From contig CALHCF010000007.1 of assembly GCA_937930635.1 (NCBI GenBank), forward strand, positions 248,001 to 312,000: DNA of 64,000 bases. Direction: 5' to 3'. Shown in pieces: positions 17,512-25,267 of this stretch. Made by a program: the position numbers and the translations under genes. Every line of letters starts with the position of its first letter. Positions within the stretch are counted from its first letter, which is position 1. The notes below the pieces were generated by a model. That model saw only the letters and a list, made by a program, of their open reading frames with translations, did no database searches and was not told where the DNA came from. This DNA comes from an uncultured Rhizobiaceae group bacterium (GTDB lineage: Bacteria > Pseudomonadota > Alphaproteobacteria > Rhizobiales > Rhizobiaceae).

Positions 17512-17527
17512 ATAAAGATTTCTTTAT
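17512..17527. promoter_or_regulatory. Putative SahR-type operator between metF and methyltransferase gene
   Basis: The palindrome ATAAAGATTTCTTTAT has seven-base arms that are exact reverse complements around TT. It lies 114 bases upstream of metF and 148 bases upstream of the divergent methyltransferase gene. It shares ATATAAAGATTT with the site at 7206 in front of bmt. The shape fits the ATAAAGATATCTTTAT operator I recall for SahR, an ArsR-family S-adenosylhomocysteine sensor. The flanking region (17399-17674) contains no gene. Confidence 0.55.
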
Positions 17528-17674
17528 GCAATTTCATCAACTGATGTTATCTGAACCACCAAACGTCCAAACGCGCACGATTCGTGTCGTTTTTGGTATA
17601 ACTGAACCCGCTGTTGGCGAAGATAGTCATATCAGCAAAGCCGTTTAATTGGCCTCACCCGGAGATTTTTACCT

Positions 17675-18625
17675 GTGACCAGAACCCTTGTCGCATCGGC
17701 AACAAAAGAAGCAATTATCGGCTTTGACCAGAAATTCTGCGTCATTGGCGAACGCATTAATCCCACGGGCCGCAAAAAGCTGGCTGCAGAAATGCAGGCC
17801 GGGAATTTCGAGACCGTCAAGGCCGATGCGGTAGCGCAAGTCGCTGCCGGTGCCACCATGCTGGACGTGAACGCCGGGGTTACCGCCGTAAACCCGAATG
17901 AGACTGAACCGCCCCTGCTCGTTCAAACCCTGGAAATGGTTCAGGAGCTTGTGGACGTACCCTTGTCGATCGATTCGTCAGTAACCGCCGCGATCGAAGC
18001 CGGATTGCAGGTCGCCAAAGGGCGTCCGCTCGTCAATTCTGTGACTGGTGAAGAAGAAAAGCTCGAAGCCATTCTCCCACTCATAAAGAAATATGACGTA
18101 CCCGTTGTTGCCATATCCAATGATGAAACGGGCATATCCGAAGATCCCAATGTCCGTTTTGCTGTCGCCAAGAAAATCGTTGAGCGGGCTGCTGATTTTG
18201 GCATTCCGGCTCATGATATTGTCGTCGACCCGCTCGTCATGCCCATTGGGGCCATGGGTGGCGCAGGTCAGCAGGTTTTTGCCCTTGTTCGGCGTCTGCG
18301 GGAAGAACTGGGTGTGAACACAACCTGCGGCCTTTCCAACATTTCCTTCGGTCTGCCGCACCGCCACGGGGTGAATGCGGCTTTTATCCCGATGTGCATC
18401 GCTTCCGGCATGACCTCCGCCATCATGAACCCCTGCCGACCCCAGGAAATGGAAATGGTCCATGCCGCCAATGTCTTGTCGGGCAATGATCAGGATTGTC
18501 AGGAATGGATCATGAACTATCGTGACCACACACCAGCAGCCGCAGGTGCATCGGCGGTAACCGCGGCTCCGGCCACGAGCGGAGGCCGGCGACGCGGCGG
18601 CAGAGCGGCGCGAACAGGTGGTTAG
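17675..18625 (+). CDS. Methyltetrahydrofolate:corrinoid methyltransferase
   Basis: A 316-residue protein of the pterin-binding fold used by AcsE/MtgA-type methyltransferases. Landmarks are VIGERINPTGRKKLAAEM, AGATMLDVNAGVTAVN, LSIDSSVTAAIEAGL, VNSVTGEEEK, DPLVMPIG and SNISFGLPHRHGVN. It moves the methyl group between methylcorrinoid protein and THF. The GTG start at 17675 is preceded by GGAG. The protein ends in a Gly/Arg-rich tail (GGRRRGGRAARTGG) of which RAARTGG is identical to part of the MttB-family N-terminal tail. It is followed by the corrinoid activator gene, and a methionine-type operator lies upstream. Confidence 0.93.
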   Translation: MTRTLVASATKEAIIGFDQKFCVIGERINPTGRKKLAAEMQAGNFETVKADAVAQVAAGATMLDVNAGVTAVNPNETEPPLLVQTLEMVQELVDVPLSIDSSVTAAIEAGLQVAKGRPLVNSVTGEEEKLEAILPLIKKYDVPVVAISNDETGISEDPNVRFAVAKKIVERAADFGIPAHDIVVDPLVMPIGAMGGAGQQVFALVRRLREELGVNTTCGLSNISFGLPHRHGVNAAFIPMCIASGMTSAIMNPCRPQEMEMVHAANVLSGNDQDCQEWIMNYRDHTPAAAGASAVTAAPATSGGRRRGGRAARTGG

Positions 18626-18721
18626 AAGAGCTGACAGTTCAAATCCGATGATAAGCAACCCAATGAAGTGGCCAGTCGGGCGCCATACGCCAGCTTGCAA
18701 TCAACAAGAACGGGTTCCGCA

Positions 18722-20791
18722 ATGGCCCCGGATGTTCCCATGAAAAACGGTATGGACCCCCTCATCATCTTCACGCCGAGCGGCAAACGTGGTCACTTCC
18801 CGGTTGGCACACCGATCCTTGATGCGGCACGCGAGCTTGGGGTCTATATCGAATCCGTGTGCGGCGGACGCGGGATTTGCGGACGTTGTCAGGTGGAGAC
18901 TCAGTTTGGCAAGTTTGCCAAACACGGCATTGAATCGCTTGAAGAAAACGCATCCGGCTGGTCTGCAAAAGAGACCCGCTACACAGACAAGCGCGGCCCG
19001 TTGAAAGATGGCCGTCGCCTTTCCTGTTCAACCACCATTCAGGGGCCGCTTGTTGTCGATATTCCGGCGGATACGGTGATCAACCAGCAAACTATCCGCA
19101 AAGCCGTCGATACGCGGATCATAACACGCAATCCCGCGATCCAGATGTGCTATGTCGAGGTCGATGAACCCGACATGCATAAACCACTGGGCGATCTCGA
19201 CCGTCTCAAACTGATGATCGAAAAGGACTGGGGTTATAGTGATCTGCTTGTCTCACAACACATCCTGCCACAGGTTCAGCAGATATTGCGGGATGGAAAA
19301 TGGGCCGTTACAGCCGCCATTCACCGTGACCTGAAGACATCCCGCCCTACCCTGATTGCACTTTCTCCCGGCCTGAAAAACGAAGCCTATGGCATTGCAT
19401 GCGATATCGGTTCTACCACCATTGCCATGCACCTCTCATCCTTGCTGTCTGGTCAAACGCTTGCATCTGCCGGAACATCCAACCCGCAAATCCGCTTCGG
19501 CGAGGACGTCATGAGCCGGGTCTCCTACGTGATGATGAACCCGGACGGTCAGGCATCAATGACCAAGGCTGTCCGCAACGCCGTCAACGGACTGATCGAA
19601 CAGGTGTGCACCGAAGCAGGCGTTGACCCGACCGACATTCTTGACAGCGTGTTTGTTGGCAACCCCATCATGCACCATCTTTTTCTGGGCATCGATCCGA
19701 CCGAACTGGGCGGAGCGCCTTTTGCGCTGGCGGTATCAGGGGCGGTACATACCTGGGCCACGGAGATTGACCTTCATATGAATGAGGGAACCCGGGTCTA
19801 CATCATACCCTGCATTGCCGGACACGTTGGCGCTGATGCTGCTGCCGCCACGCTGTCAGAAAGCCCGCATACGGAGCAGGAACTGACGCTGCTGGTCGAT
19901 GTTGGGACCAATGCAGAAATTGTTCTGGGCAGAGAAGGCCGCACCCTCGCCTGTTCATCTCCAACCGGACCTGCCTTTGAGGGTGCTGAAATTTCGTGCG
20001 GCCAGCGGGCTGCCCCCGGCGCGATAGAACGGGTGCGCATTGATCCGCAAACACTGGAACCCAAGATCCGCATTATCGGTGTTGAACAATGGTCGGATGA
20101 ACCAGGGTTTTCAGAAGCCGCCGCCGCGACCGGCATTACCGGGATTTGTGGTTCAGGCATCATTGAGGTCATGGCCGAAATGTTTCTGGCAGGCATCATC
20201 GATGAAGACGGGGTTGTTGACCGGTCAAAAGCGGCAACAAACACGCGCGTGTTCGAAGATGGCCGTACATTCTCCTACCGCCTTTGGGAAACGCCTGATG
20301 GACCGGACATCCGTGTCACACAAAACGATGTTCGCGCCATTCAGATGGCCAAGGCGGCGCTTTATGCCGGCGTCAAACTGCTGATGGAAAAGCAGGACAT
20401 GCCACAAGTCTCCAAGATCAGTCTGGCAGGCGCATTCGGAACGTTTATTGATCCCAAATATGCATTGGTGCTGGGGCTCGTTCCCGATTGTGAGATAGAA
20501 AACGTCAAAGCTGTCGGCAATGCCGCAGGTACCGGCGCTCGCATGGCACTGCTCAACCGCGACCACCGCCGCGAGATTGAGGAAACTGTTCGAAAAATCG
20601 AGAAGATAGAGACAGCACTTGAATCAAAGTTTCAGGAGCACTTCGTCAATGCGATGGCTTTTCCCAACAAGGTTGACCGCTTCCCGCGACTGGAAATGCA
20701 GGTAAAACTGCCGCAAAAAAGACAGGAACCGGAAGGCGCAGAAGCAGGCGACCGCCCCAGACGACGCGGCGGCCGCAGACGGGGCGGATAG
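18722..20791 (+). CDS. RACo-like reductive activator of corrinoid protein
   Basis: About 689 residues from ATG 18722; the ATG at 18740 is an alternative. The N-terminal [2Fe-2S] domain has C47, C53 and C56 (CGGRGICGRC) plus C102 (LSCST). It is followed by a linker and a C-terminal ASKHA ATPase part (DUF4445 type): DIGSTTIAMHL, LVDVGTNAEIVLG and GITGICGSGIIEVMAEM. This is the layout of RACo, which reduces inactive cob(II)alamin back to cob(I)alamin at the cost of ATP, rather than of RamA with its C-terminal [4Fe-4S] clusters. The C-terminus is a basic tail, RPRRRGGRRRGG. It lies 96 bases after the methyltransferase gene, probably in one transcript. Confidence 0.93.
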   Translation: MAPDVPMKNGMDPLIIFTPSGKRGHFPVGTPILDAARELGVYIESVCGGRGICGRCQVETQFGKFAKHGIESLEENASGWSAKETRYTDKRGPLKDGRRLSCSTTIQGPLVVDIPADTVINQQTIRKAVDTRIITRNPAIQMCYVEVDEPDMHKPLGDLDRLKLMIEKDWGYSDLLVSQHILPQVQQILRDGKWAVTAAIHRDLKTSRPTLIALSPGLKNEAYGIACDIGSTTIAMHLSSLLSGQTLASAGTSNPQIRFGEDVMSRVSYVMMNPDGQASMTKAVRNAVNGLIEQVCTEAGVDPTDILDSVFVGNPIMHHLFLGIDPTELGGAPFALAVSGAVHTWATEIDLHMNEGTRVYIIPCIAGHVGADAAAATLSESPHTEQELTLLVDVGTNAEIVLGREGRTLACSSPTGPAFEGAEISCGQRAAPGAIERVRIDPQTLEPKIRIIGVEQWSDEPGFSEAAAATGITGICGSGIIEVMAEMFLAGIIDEDGVVDRSKAATNTRVFEDGRTFSYRLWETPDGPDIRVTQNDVRAIQMAKAALYAGVKLLMEKQDMPQVSKISLAGAFGTFIDPKYALVLGLVPDCEIENVKAVGNAAGTGARMALLNRDHRREIEETVRKIEKIETALESKFQEHFVNAMAFPNKVDRFPRLEMQVKLPQKRQEPEGAEAGDRPRRRGGRRRGG

Positions 20792-20804
20792 CCGTCTATC
20801 TCAA

Positions 20805-22340
20805 TCAGGCACGTACCGGTTTCAGAAACCACGCCACGCAGAGAACCACAGCGACAACAATCACAGGAACCAGTGCCAGATTGCTGCCTGCCAGCGCCAG
20901 CGCTGCCGCCGCGGCCCACAGGATTGACACCAGCGCTTCGCACAATGTTGCAATACGCGATGAGACTTGCCGACGGCGAAACAGGCTGCGGTTCGCCTGA
21001 CTGCGGAACCACAACTGGATCATGACCGCTGAGGCAGATGACAAAGCTCCGCCAAGCAGCATCCACGCAGCTACAGAGAATGAAAAGAGCGCCAGAACCA
21101 CCGCAAAAGGAGCCAGAACAACCCCAATGATGGCAAAAACCGCCTCGATCTTCGCCAGAAGAATGGTTCGCATCGGCACCGGTGCCGTATCAATCAATTC
21201 ATGCGCATCTTCGCCGGAGATCGTGATCCAAGCCAGTCCACCAGCCAACTGGCCCGCAGCCATAACGATAACCGGCACAACAACGAGAAAGATGCCGTAA
21301 TCATTGCCAAAATTCATCCAAAGCAACAGTGCCGGTGGCGCGAGATAGAGAATCTGCTGCAGGGATTGCGACATGAGCCATGGATCACGCTTGAGAAGCG
21401 CCCATTCTTTGCGCCGAAGACCGGCGCGAATGGAGGTGCGGCGCGCAAAACCCTTAAACGGTTTTACGGCAGCCTTGCGCTCCACCATTCCGGCAGTAGC
21501 CAGAACGTCGCGTGCAAACCGGCGGGCAGAAAACCCGACAACACCAGCAAGCAAAACGGAACTGGCGAGAGCCACGATGAAAAGAGCGTCGCCCTCACCC
21601 ATGATCGCTCTGGCTGGAAGCCACCAAAGGCTCCAGACATCGGGAGACGCAGCCACAGAATCCGAAGCGGTGAAAAAGCTAAAGCGTGAAACACCCTGAC
21701 CGAAGATGATGGCAACGGCCTGCAAAGCAATAACAAATCCCGCACCAACAACCGCAGCAACGATCTGCGCAATCAAACGCGTCCGGACAGTTCCAACGAG
21801 GCGAAAAAGTGCAAGCGTCATCAACACCGCCAGGGCTGTTGCGGCACCGCCCATGGAAATCAAAACAACATAGGCACTCAGCCAATGCCAGCCATCATAA
21901 TAGATCAAAACATTGACGAGTGGCGCAGCAATCAGCGCCGACAGCATGATCGTCTGCAAGGCAAGCACGGTGGTGCGAACCTCAAAAAGACGATGAGATG
22001 GAGCCGGTGATGACAGGATCAGATCAAGGTCTGATCGCGCATAATAGGCCCGTGTGACCGATTCAATCGACTGACTGAACATCAGCGACATGAACATGAC
22101 CACAGCACCGGATATCATCAGCAATGTCGCCTTGTCAGCAACTATGCCGGTTTCCAGCGCCGGGCGCACCAGATACGCAGCAAAGGCATGCATACCCGCG
22201 ATGATGGCAAGAACAATGGTTCCCACAAGCGCCGTTCGTTGTGGTTTGCCTCCGGTCATCAAAGAAACGAAGTCACGCCAGATCAGACGACCCTCATGGG
22301 CAGCAAACCATGGAAGTGTATTGGATGCAGCGATGTTCAT
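20805..22340 (-). CDS. ABC exporter-type permease
   Basis: A 511-residue polytopic membrane protein with about a dozen hydrophobic stretches, for example ALVGTIVLAIIAGMHAFAAYLV, GIFLVVVPVIVMAAGQLAGGL and ALVPVIVVAVVLCVAWFL. It overlaps the preceding ATPase gene by ATGA and so forms a two-gene ABC system. Large cytoplasmic loops are rich in Arg (FARRTSIRAGLRRKEWALLKRDPW), a feature of ABC-2-like exporters. There is no binding-protein gene, which points to export rather than import. Substrate unknown. It is convergent with the corrinoid activator gene. Confidence 0.82.
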   Translation of the reverse strand: MNIAASNTLPWFAAHEGRLIWRDFVSLMTGGKPQRTALVGTIVLAIIAGMHAFAAYLVRPALETGIVADKATLLMISGAVVMFMSLMFSQSIESVTRAYYARSDLDLILSSPAPSHRLFEVRTTVLALQTIMLSALIAAPLVNVLIYYDGWHWLSAYVVLISMGGAATALAVLMTLALFRLVGTVRTRLIAQIVAAVVGAGFVIALQAVAIIFGQGVSRFSFFTASDSVAASPDVWSLWWLPARAIMGEGDALFIVALASSVLLAGVVGFSARRFARDVLATAGMVERKAAVKPFKGFARRTSIRAGLRRKEWALLKRDPWLMSQSLQQILYLAPPALLLWMNFGNDYGIFLVVVPVIVMAAGQLAGGLAWITISGEDAHELIDTAPVPMRTILLAKIEAVFAIIGVVLAPFAVVLALFSFSVAAWMLLGGALSSASAVMIQLWFRSQANRSLFRRRQVSSRIATLCEALVSILWAAAAALALAGSNLALVPVIVVAVVLCVAWFLKPVRA

Positions 22341-23119
22341 GCCGCAAGGCTCCGCATCATCGTTGCGTCGTCCTCTTCCACCAGATCAAGGAAAACCTCC
22401 TCCAGTGTGGAAGCTTCCTTGGTGGTGCGCCCCTGCAATTCCTCAAACGTGCCTTCGGCAATAAGGCGACCCTGGGCAATAACGCCGATACGTTCGGCCA
22501 TCCGTTCTGCAACTTCCAGAATATGTGTGGTCATGATGATCGTGGTGCCCGCCGCGACCCTGGACAAAAGAACGTCTTTCACCAGGCGGGCGGAACCGGC
22601 ATCAAGACCCGTCAAAGGTTCGTCAAGGATAATGAGGCGAGGTTCGTGAACGAGAGCACCGGCCAGCGCAACTTTCTGCTTCATGCCCTTTGAAAAACCA
22701 CCACAGCGCTCCATCGCGTGAGGTTGCAGGGCCAGCCAGTCGATCAACTCAAGCGAACGCTTCTCTGCGACATCGGGGGCGATGCCCCAGAGACCGGCAA
22801 TAAATTCCAGATATTCCAGCGGCGTCAGCTTCTCGTAGATCATGGGTTCGTCCGAAACCCAGGCAACCTGGGTCTTGGCCGCAAGCGGATCCGCCCGTGC
22901 GTCGGTTCCAAAGACACTGATGCTGCCTGCATCGGGTTCGAGCAATCCGGCAACCATGCGCAGCGTTGTGGTTTTCCCCGCACCGTTTGGACCCAGCAGA
23001 GCATAAAACTCGCCGCCCCGCACCCGAAGGTTCAATCCATCGACAGCGGGTCTGTCAAAAGTCTTTTCAAGACCCGTAATTTCGAGCGCCGCAACCTCTT
23101 GTGACTTTGGATTTGCCAT
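22337..23119 (-). CDS. ABC transporter ATP-binding protein
   Basis: About 260 residues from ATG 23119, preceded by AAGGG; a longer upstream reading to 23191 looks non-coding. Walker A is GPNGAGKTTTLRM, the signature region is GGFSKGMKQKVALAGAL and Walker B is RLIILDEPLTGLD, with the switch His in TTHILEVAERMAERIGV. It powers the permease encoded immediately downstream, which it overlaps by four bases. The subfamily is that of DRA/CcmA-like exporters. Located between the C1 gene set and the GlxA-type regulator; a functional link to either is not evident. Confidence 0.93.
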   Translation of the reverse strand: MANPKSQEVAALEITGLEKTFDRPAVDGLNLRVRGGEFYALLGPNGAGKTTTLRMVAGLLEPDAGSISVFGTDARADPLAAKTQVAWVSDEPMIYEKLTPLEYLEFIAGLWGIAPDVAEKRSLELIDWLALQPHAMERCGGFSKGMKQKVALAGALVHEPRLIILDEPLTGLDAGSARLVKDVLLSRVAAGTTIIMTTHILEVAERMAERIGVIAQGRLIAEGTFEELQGRTTKEASTLEEVFLDLVEEDDATMMRSLAA

Positions 23120-23315
23120 TATTCTTTGCCCTTTTGAGGAAAAATTTTCAGGCACCCTACTGCGACAGGATTTCCACCCGGTGAAAGGCAATGGTTAAGA
23201 AACCGTCAGCGGTCCAAAGTTCAAAATCCCCAAATTGTGATTATTCTATCCTCTATGCGACATGGCTAAATCTGTGCTAGTTTGTCGCAAGGCACGTCAA
23301 TGGGGAGCTTGATCG

Positions 23316-24371
23316 ATGCAACAGTTGGGCGAAAATTCCCACAAGTCTGATACCTCACCAACAGGTCAGACACTTCGGAGCGATCTTTCCCTGGTCGACC
23401 GAAGTTTCGTATTCTTCCTGGTTCCCGACTTCTCCATGATTGCGTTTGCGACGGCAATTGAATCCCTGAGGCTGGCCAACCGCATGTTGGGATATCAAAG
23501 CTACAGATGGCGGTTGGCAACCTTGGATGGAGAGCCGGTATGCGCTTCAAATGGTGTCGTCGTCAGCGTGAACACCTCCCTTGCCGATGAAAGGAAAATG
23601 CTGGGAGGCAAAGACCGTCCATCCATGGTTTTTGTGTGTTCGGGTGTGAATGTCGAGAAATTCAACAATAAATCGGTCGAAGCCTGGATCAGAGAAGAAC
23701 ATAACCGGGGCGTCTCTATTGCAGGCCTTTGCACCGGCGCCCACATTCTGGCCATGGCCGGTCTGCTGGCCGGGCGGCGCTGTGCCATTCATTGGGAAAA
23801 CCTTCCCGGTTTCCAGGAGGCTTTTCCAAAAGCGGATGTCTATGCCGATCTTTTTGAAGTCGATGGCAATGTCTATACCTGCGCCGGGGGAACTGCGGCG
23901 CTCGACATGATGCTGTCTCTGATAGCCGAAGATCATGATGACAACCTCATCAATGCCATCTGCGAACAGGCCCTGACTGATCGGGTCCGTGGACCTCATG
24001 ACCGTCAGCGTCTGCCTCTGCGGGCCCGTCTGGGGGTTCAAAATGCTCGCATTCTTTCCATCATCGAAATGATGGAGGCCAATCTGTCCGAGCCGCTTAC
24101 ATTGATCGAGATTGCCGATCATGCCGGGCTGTCACGGCGACAGATTGAAAGGCTTTTTCGTCAGCATATGGGACGGTCCCCGGCACGATATTATCTGGAG
24201 ATAAGATTGGACCGGGCGCGCCACCTTTTGCTTCAATCAGCACTGCCTGTGGTGGAAGTTGCGGTGGCGTGCGGCTTTGTTTCCGCGTCACATTTTTCAA
24301 AGTGCTATAGGGAACTCTACGGGCGATCTCCTCAGCAAGAGCGTGCTGAACGTCTTGTAGATGGTGACTGA
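23316..24371 (+). CDS. GlxA-family regulator (DJ-1/PfpI + AraC HTH), GbdR-like
   Basis: A 351-residue regulator. The N-terminal half is a DJ-1/PfpI-like domain (FVFFLVPDFSMIAFATAIESL, CTGAHILAMAGLLAGRRCAIHW, CAGGTAALDMML). The C-terminal half is an AraC-type DNA-binding domain (PLTLIEIADHAGLSRRQIERLF, RSPARYYLEIRLDRARHLL, FVSASHFSKCYRELYG). This architecture, and the sequence in general, resemble GbdR, the activator of glycine betaine/dimethylglycine catabolism in Pseudomonas. A strong GGGGAG precedes the ATG. The position between the corrinoid methyltransferase set and the dimethylglycine dehydrogenase-like gene supports a role in controlling betaine use, though the ligand is unproven. Confidence 0.88.
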   Translation: MQQLGENSHKSDTSPTGQTLRSDLSLVDRSFVFFLVPDFSMIAFATAIESLRLANRMLGYQSYRWRLATLDGEPVCASNGVVVSVNTSLADERKMLGGKDRPSMVFVCSGVNVEKFNNKSVEAWIREEHNRGVSIAGLCTGAHILAMAGLLAGRRCAIHWENLPGFQEAFPKADVYADLFEVDGNVYTCAGGTAALDMMLSLIAEDHDDNLINAICEQALTDRVRGPHDRQRLPLRARLGVQNARILSIIEMMEANLSEPLTLIEIADHAGLSRRQIERLFRQHMGRSPARYYLEIRLDRARHLLLQSALPVVEVAVACGFVSASHFSKCYRELYGRSPQQERAERLVDGD

Positions 24372-24374
24372 ACC

Positions 24375-25220
24375 CTACGGCAGGGTCTCGTCAAACCAGC
24401 GACGCCGGATCTGCTCCCAGATTTTCTCGCCAATCAGACAGTCATAGTCAGACTGCGGTTCATTGGGTTTGTCATGGAAGGACGCCTTTTGAACAGGCTC
24501 ATTGTCGAGCGACGGAGGCTCCGGTACCTGCGACAGTTCCAGCACAAGTTTGCGACGTACTGCCTCGGGAAACTCATCCCACTTGCGAACAGGAATAACA
24601 AATGAAGCTGGTCCCCCAATGACACAATTGCGATAATAGTCGTCCAGGTTGTTGATGCTGAACTGCAAACCAAAACCTTCTCTGGTCATCAACGGGAGAC
24701 CATTAATGACAACTCCCTTTTCAAGCGCCCTGTCTCGTGCCGGAACGACGGGTTCGCCGCTGTTGTTGGGGCCATCGCCTGAGATATCAACCACCTGTCT
24801 GAGACCTGAAAACCCATTGCCGTCAAATTGCGCAACGCTATAGCTGATGGCTCCTGATATGGAGGTCCGGCGAAAGCCGGAATCAAAACGTGCCGTCAGC
24901 AATGCGGCGACCCGCTCCGCATCGGCCTGGTTTTCGATGATGGTCCATGGCTGCACAACCCGTTGTGCGGAACTCTCAGCCCATTCGATATAGGTCAGCG
25001 CGATACGGCCATGGATACCGCGCTTTATAGCCTGAATGACGGTTTCATTTCGAAGTGCTTCAGCATAACCGCGGCGCTGGATCTCCAATTCACGGGGCGA
25101 CATGGAGCGTGACACATCAACCGCCAGAACCAGCTCAACATCAACGGGAATATCCTGCTGAGCCGCCGCCGGTCCCGACACCAGCAGTGACACCATCACC
25201 AATATTGCAATCCGCAGCAT
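24375..25220 (-). CDS. DUF1194 protein, secreted VWA-like
   Basis: A 281-residue protein with a signal peptide (MLRIAILVMVSLLVSGPAAA, cleaved near AAAQQD) and a von Willebrand A-like domain with a MIDAS-type start (LVLAVDVSRSMSPRELEIQ), then VVDISGDGPNNSGEPV and VINGLPLMT. This matches the DUF1194 family of Hyphomicrobiales and Rhodobacterales, which has no established function. It is probably periplasmic. It is convergent with the GlxA-type gene (3-base gap) and lies 47 bases downstream of the diguanylate cyclase/phosphodiesterase gene, with which it may be co-transcribed. Confidence 0.87.
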   Translation of the reverse strand: MLRIAILVMVSLLVSGPAAAQQDIPVDVELVLAVDVSRSMSPRELEIQRRGYAEALRNETVIQAIKRGIHGRIALTYIEWAESSAQRVVQPWTIIENQADAERVAALLTARFDSGFRRTSISGAISYSVAQFDGNGFSGLRQVVDISGDGPNNSGEPVVPARDRALEKGVVINGLPLMTREGFGLQFSINNLDDYYRNCVIGGPASFVIPVRKWDEFPEAVRRKLVLELSQVPEPPSLDNEPVQKASFHDKPNEPQSDYDCLIGEKIWEQIRRRWFDETLP

Positions 25221-25267
25221 TGGGGAATGATGTCCCCTGGGTTCCCCTTTGTCGAGGGGCTGGCTAG

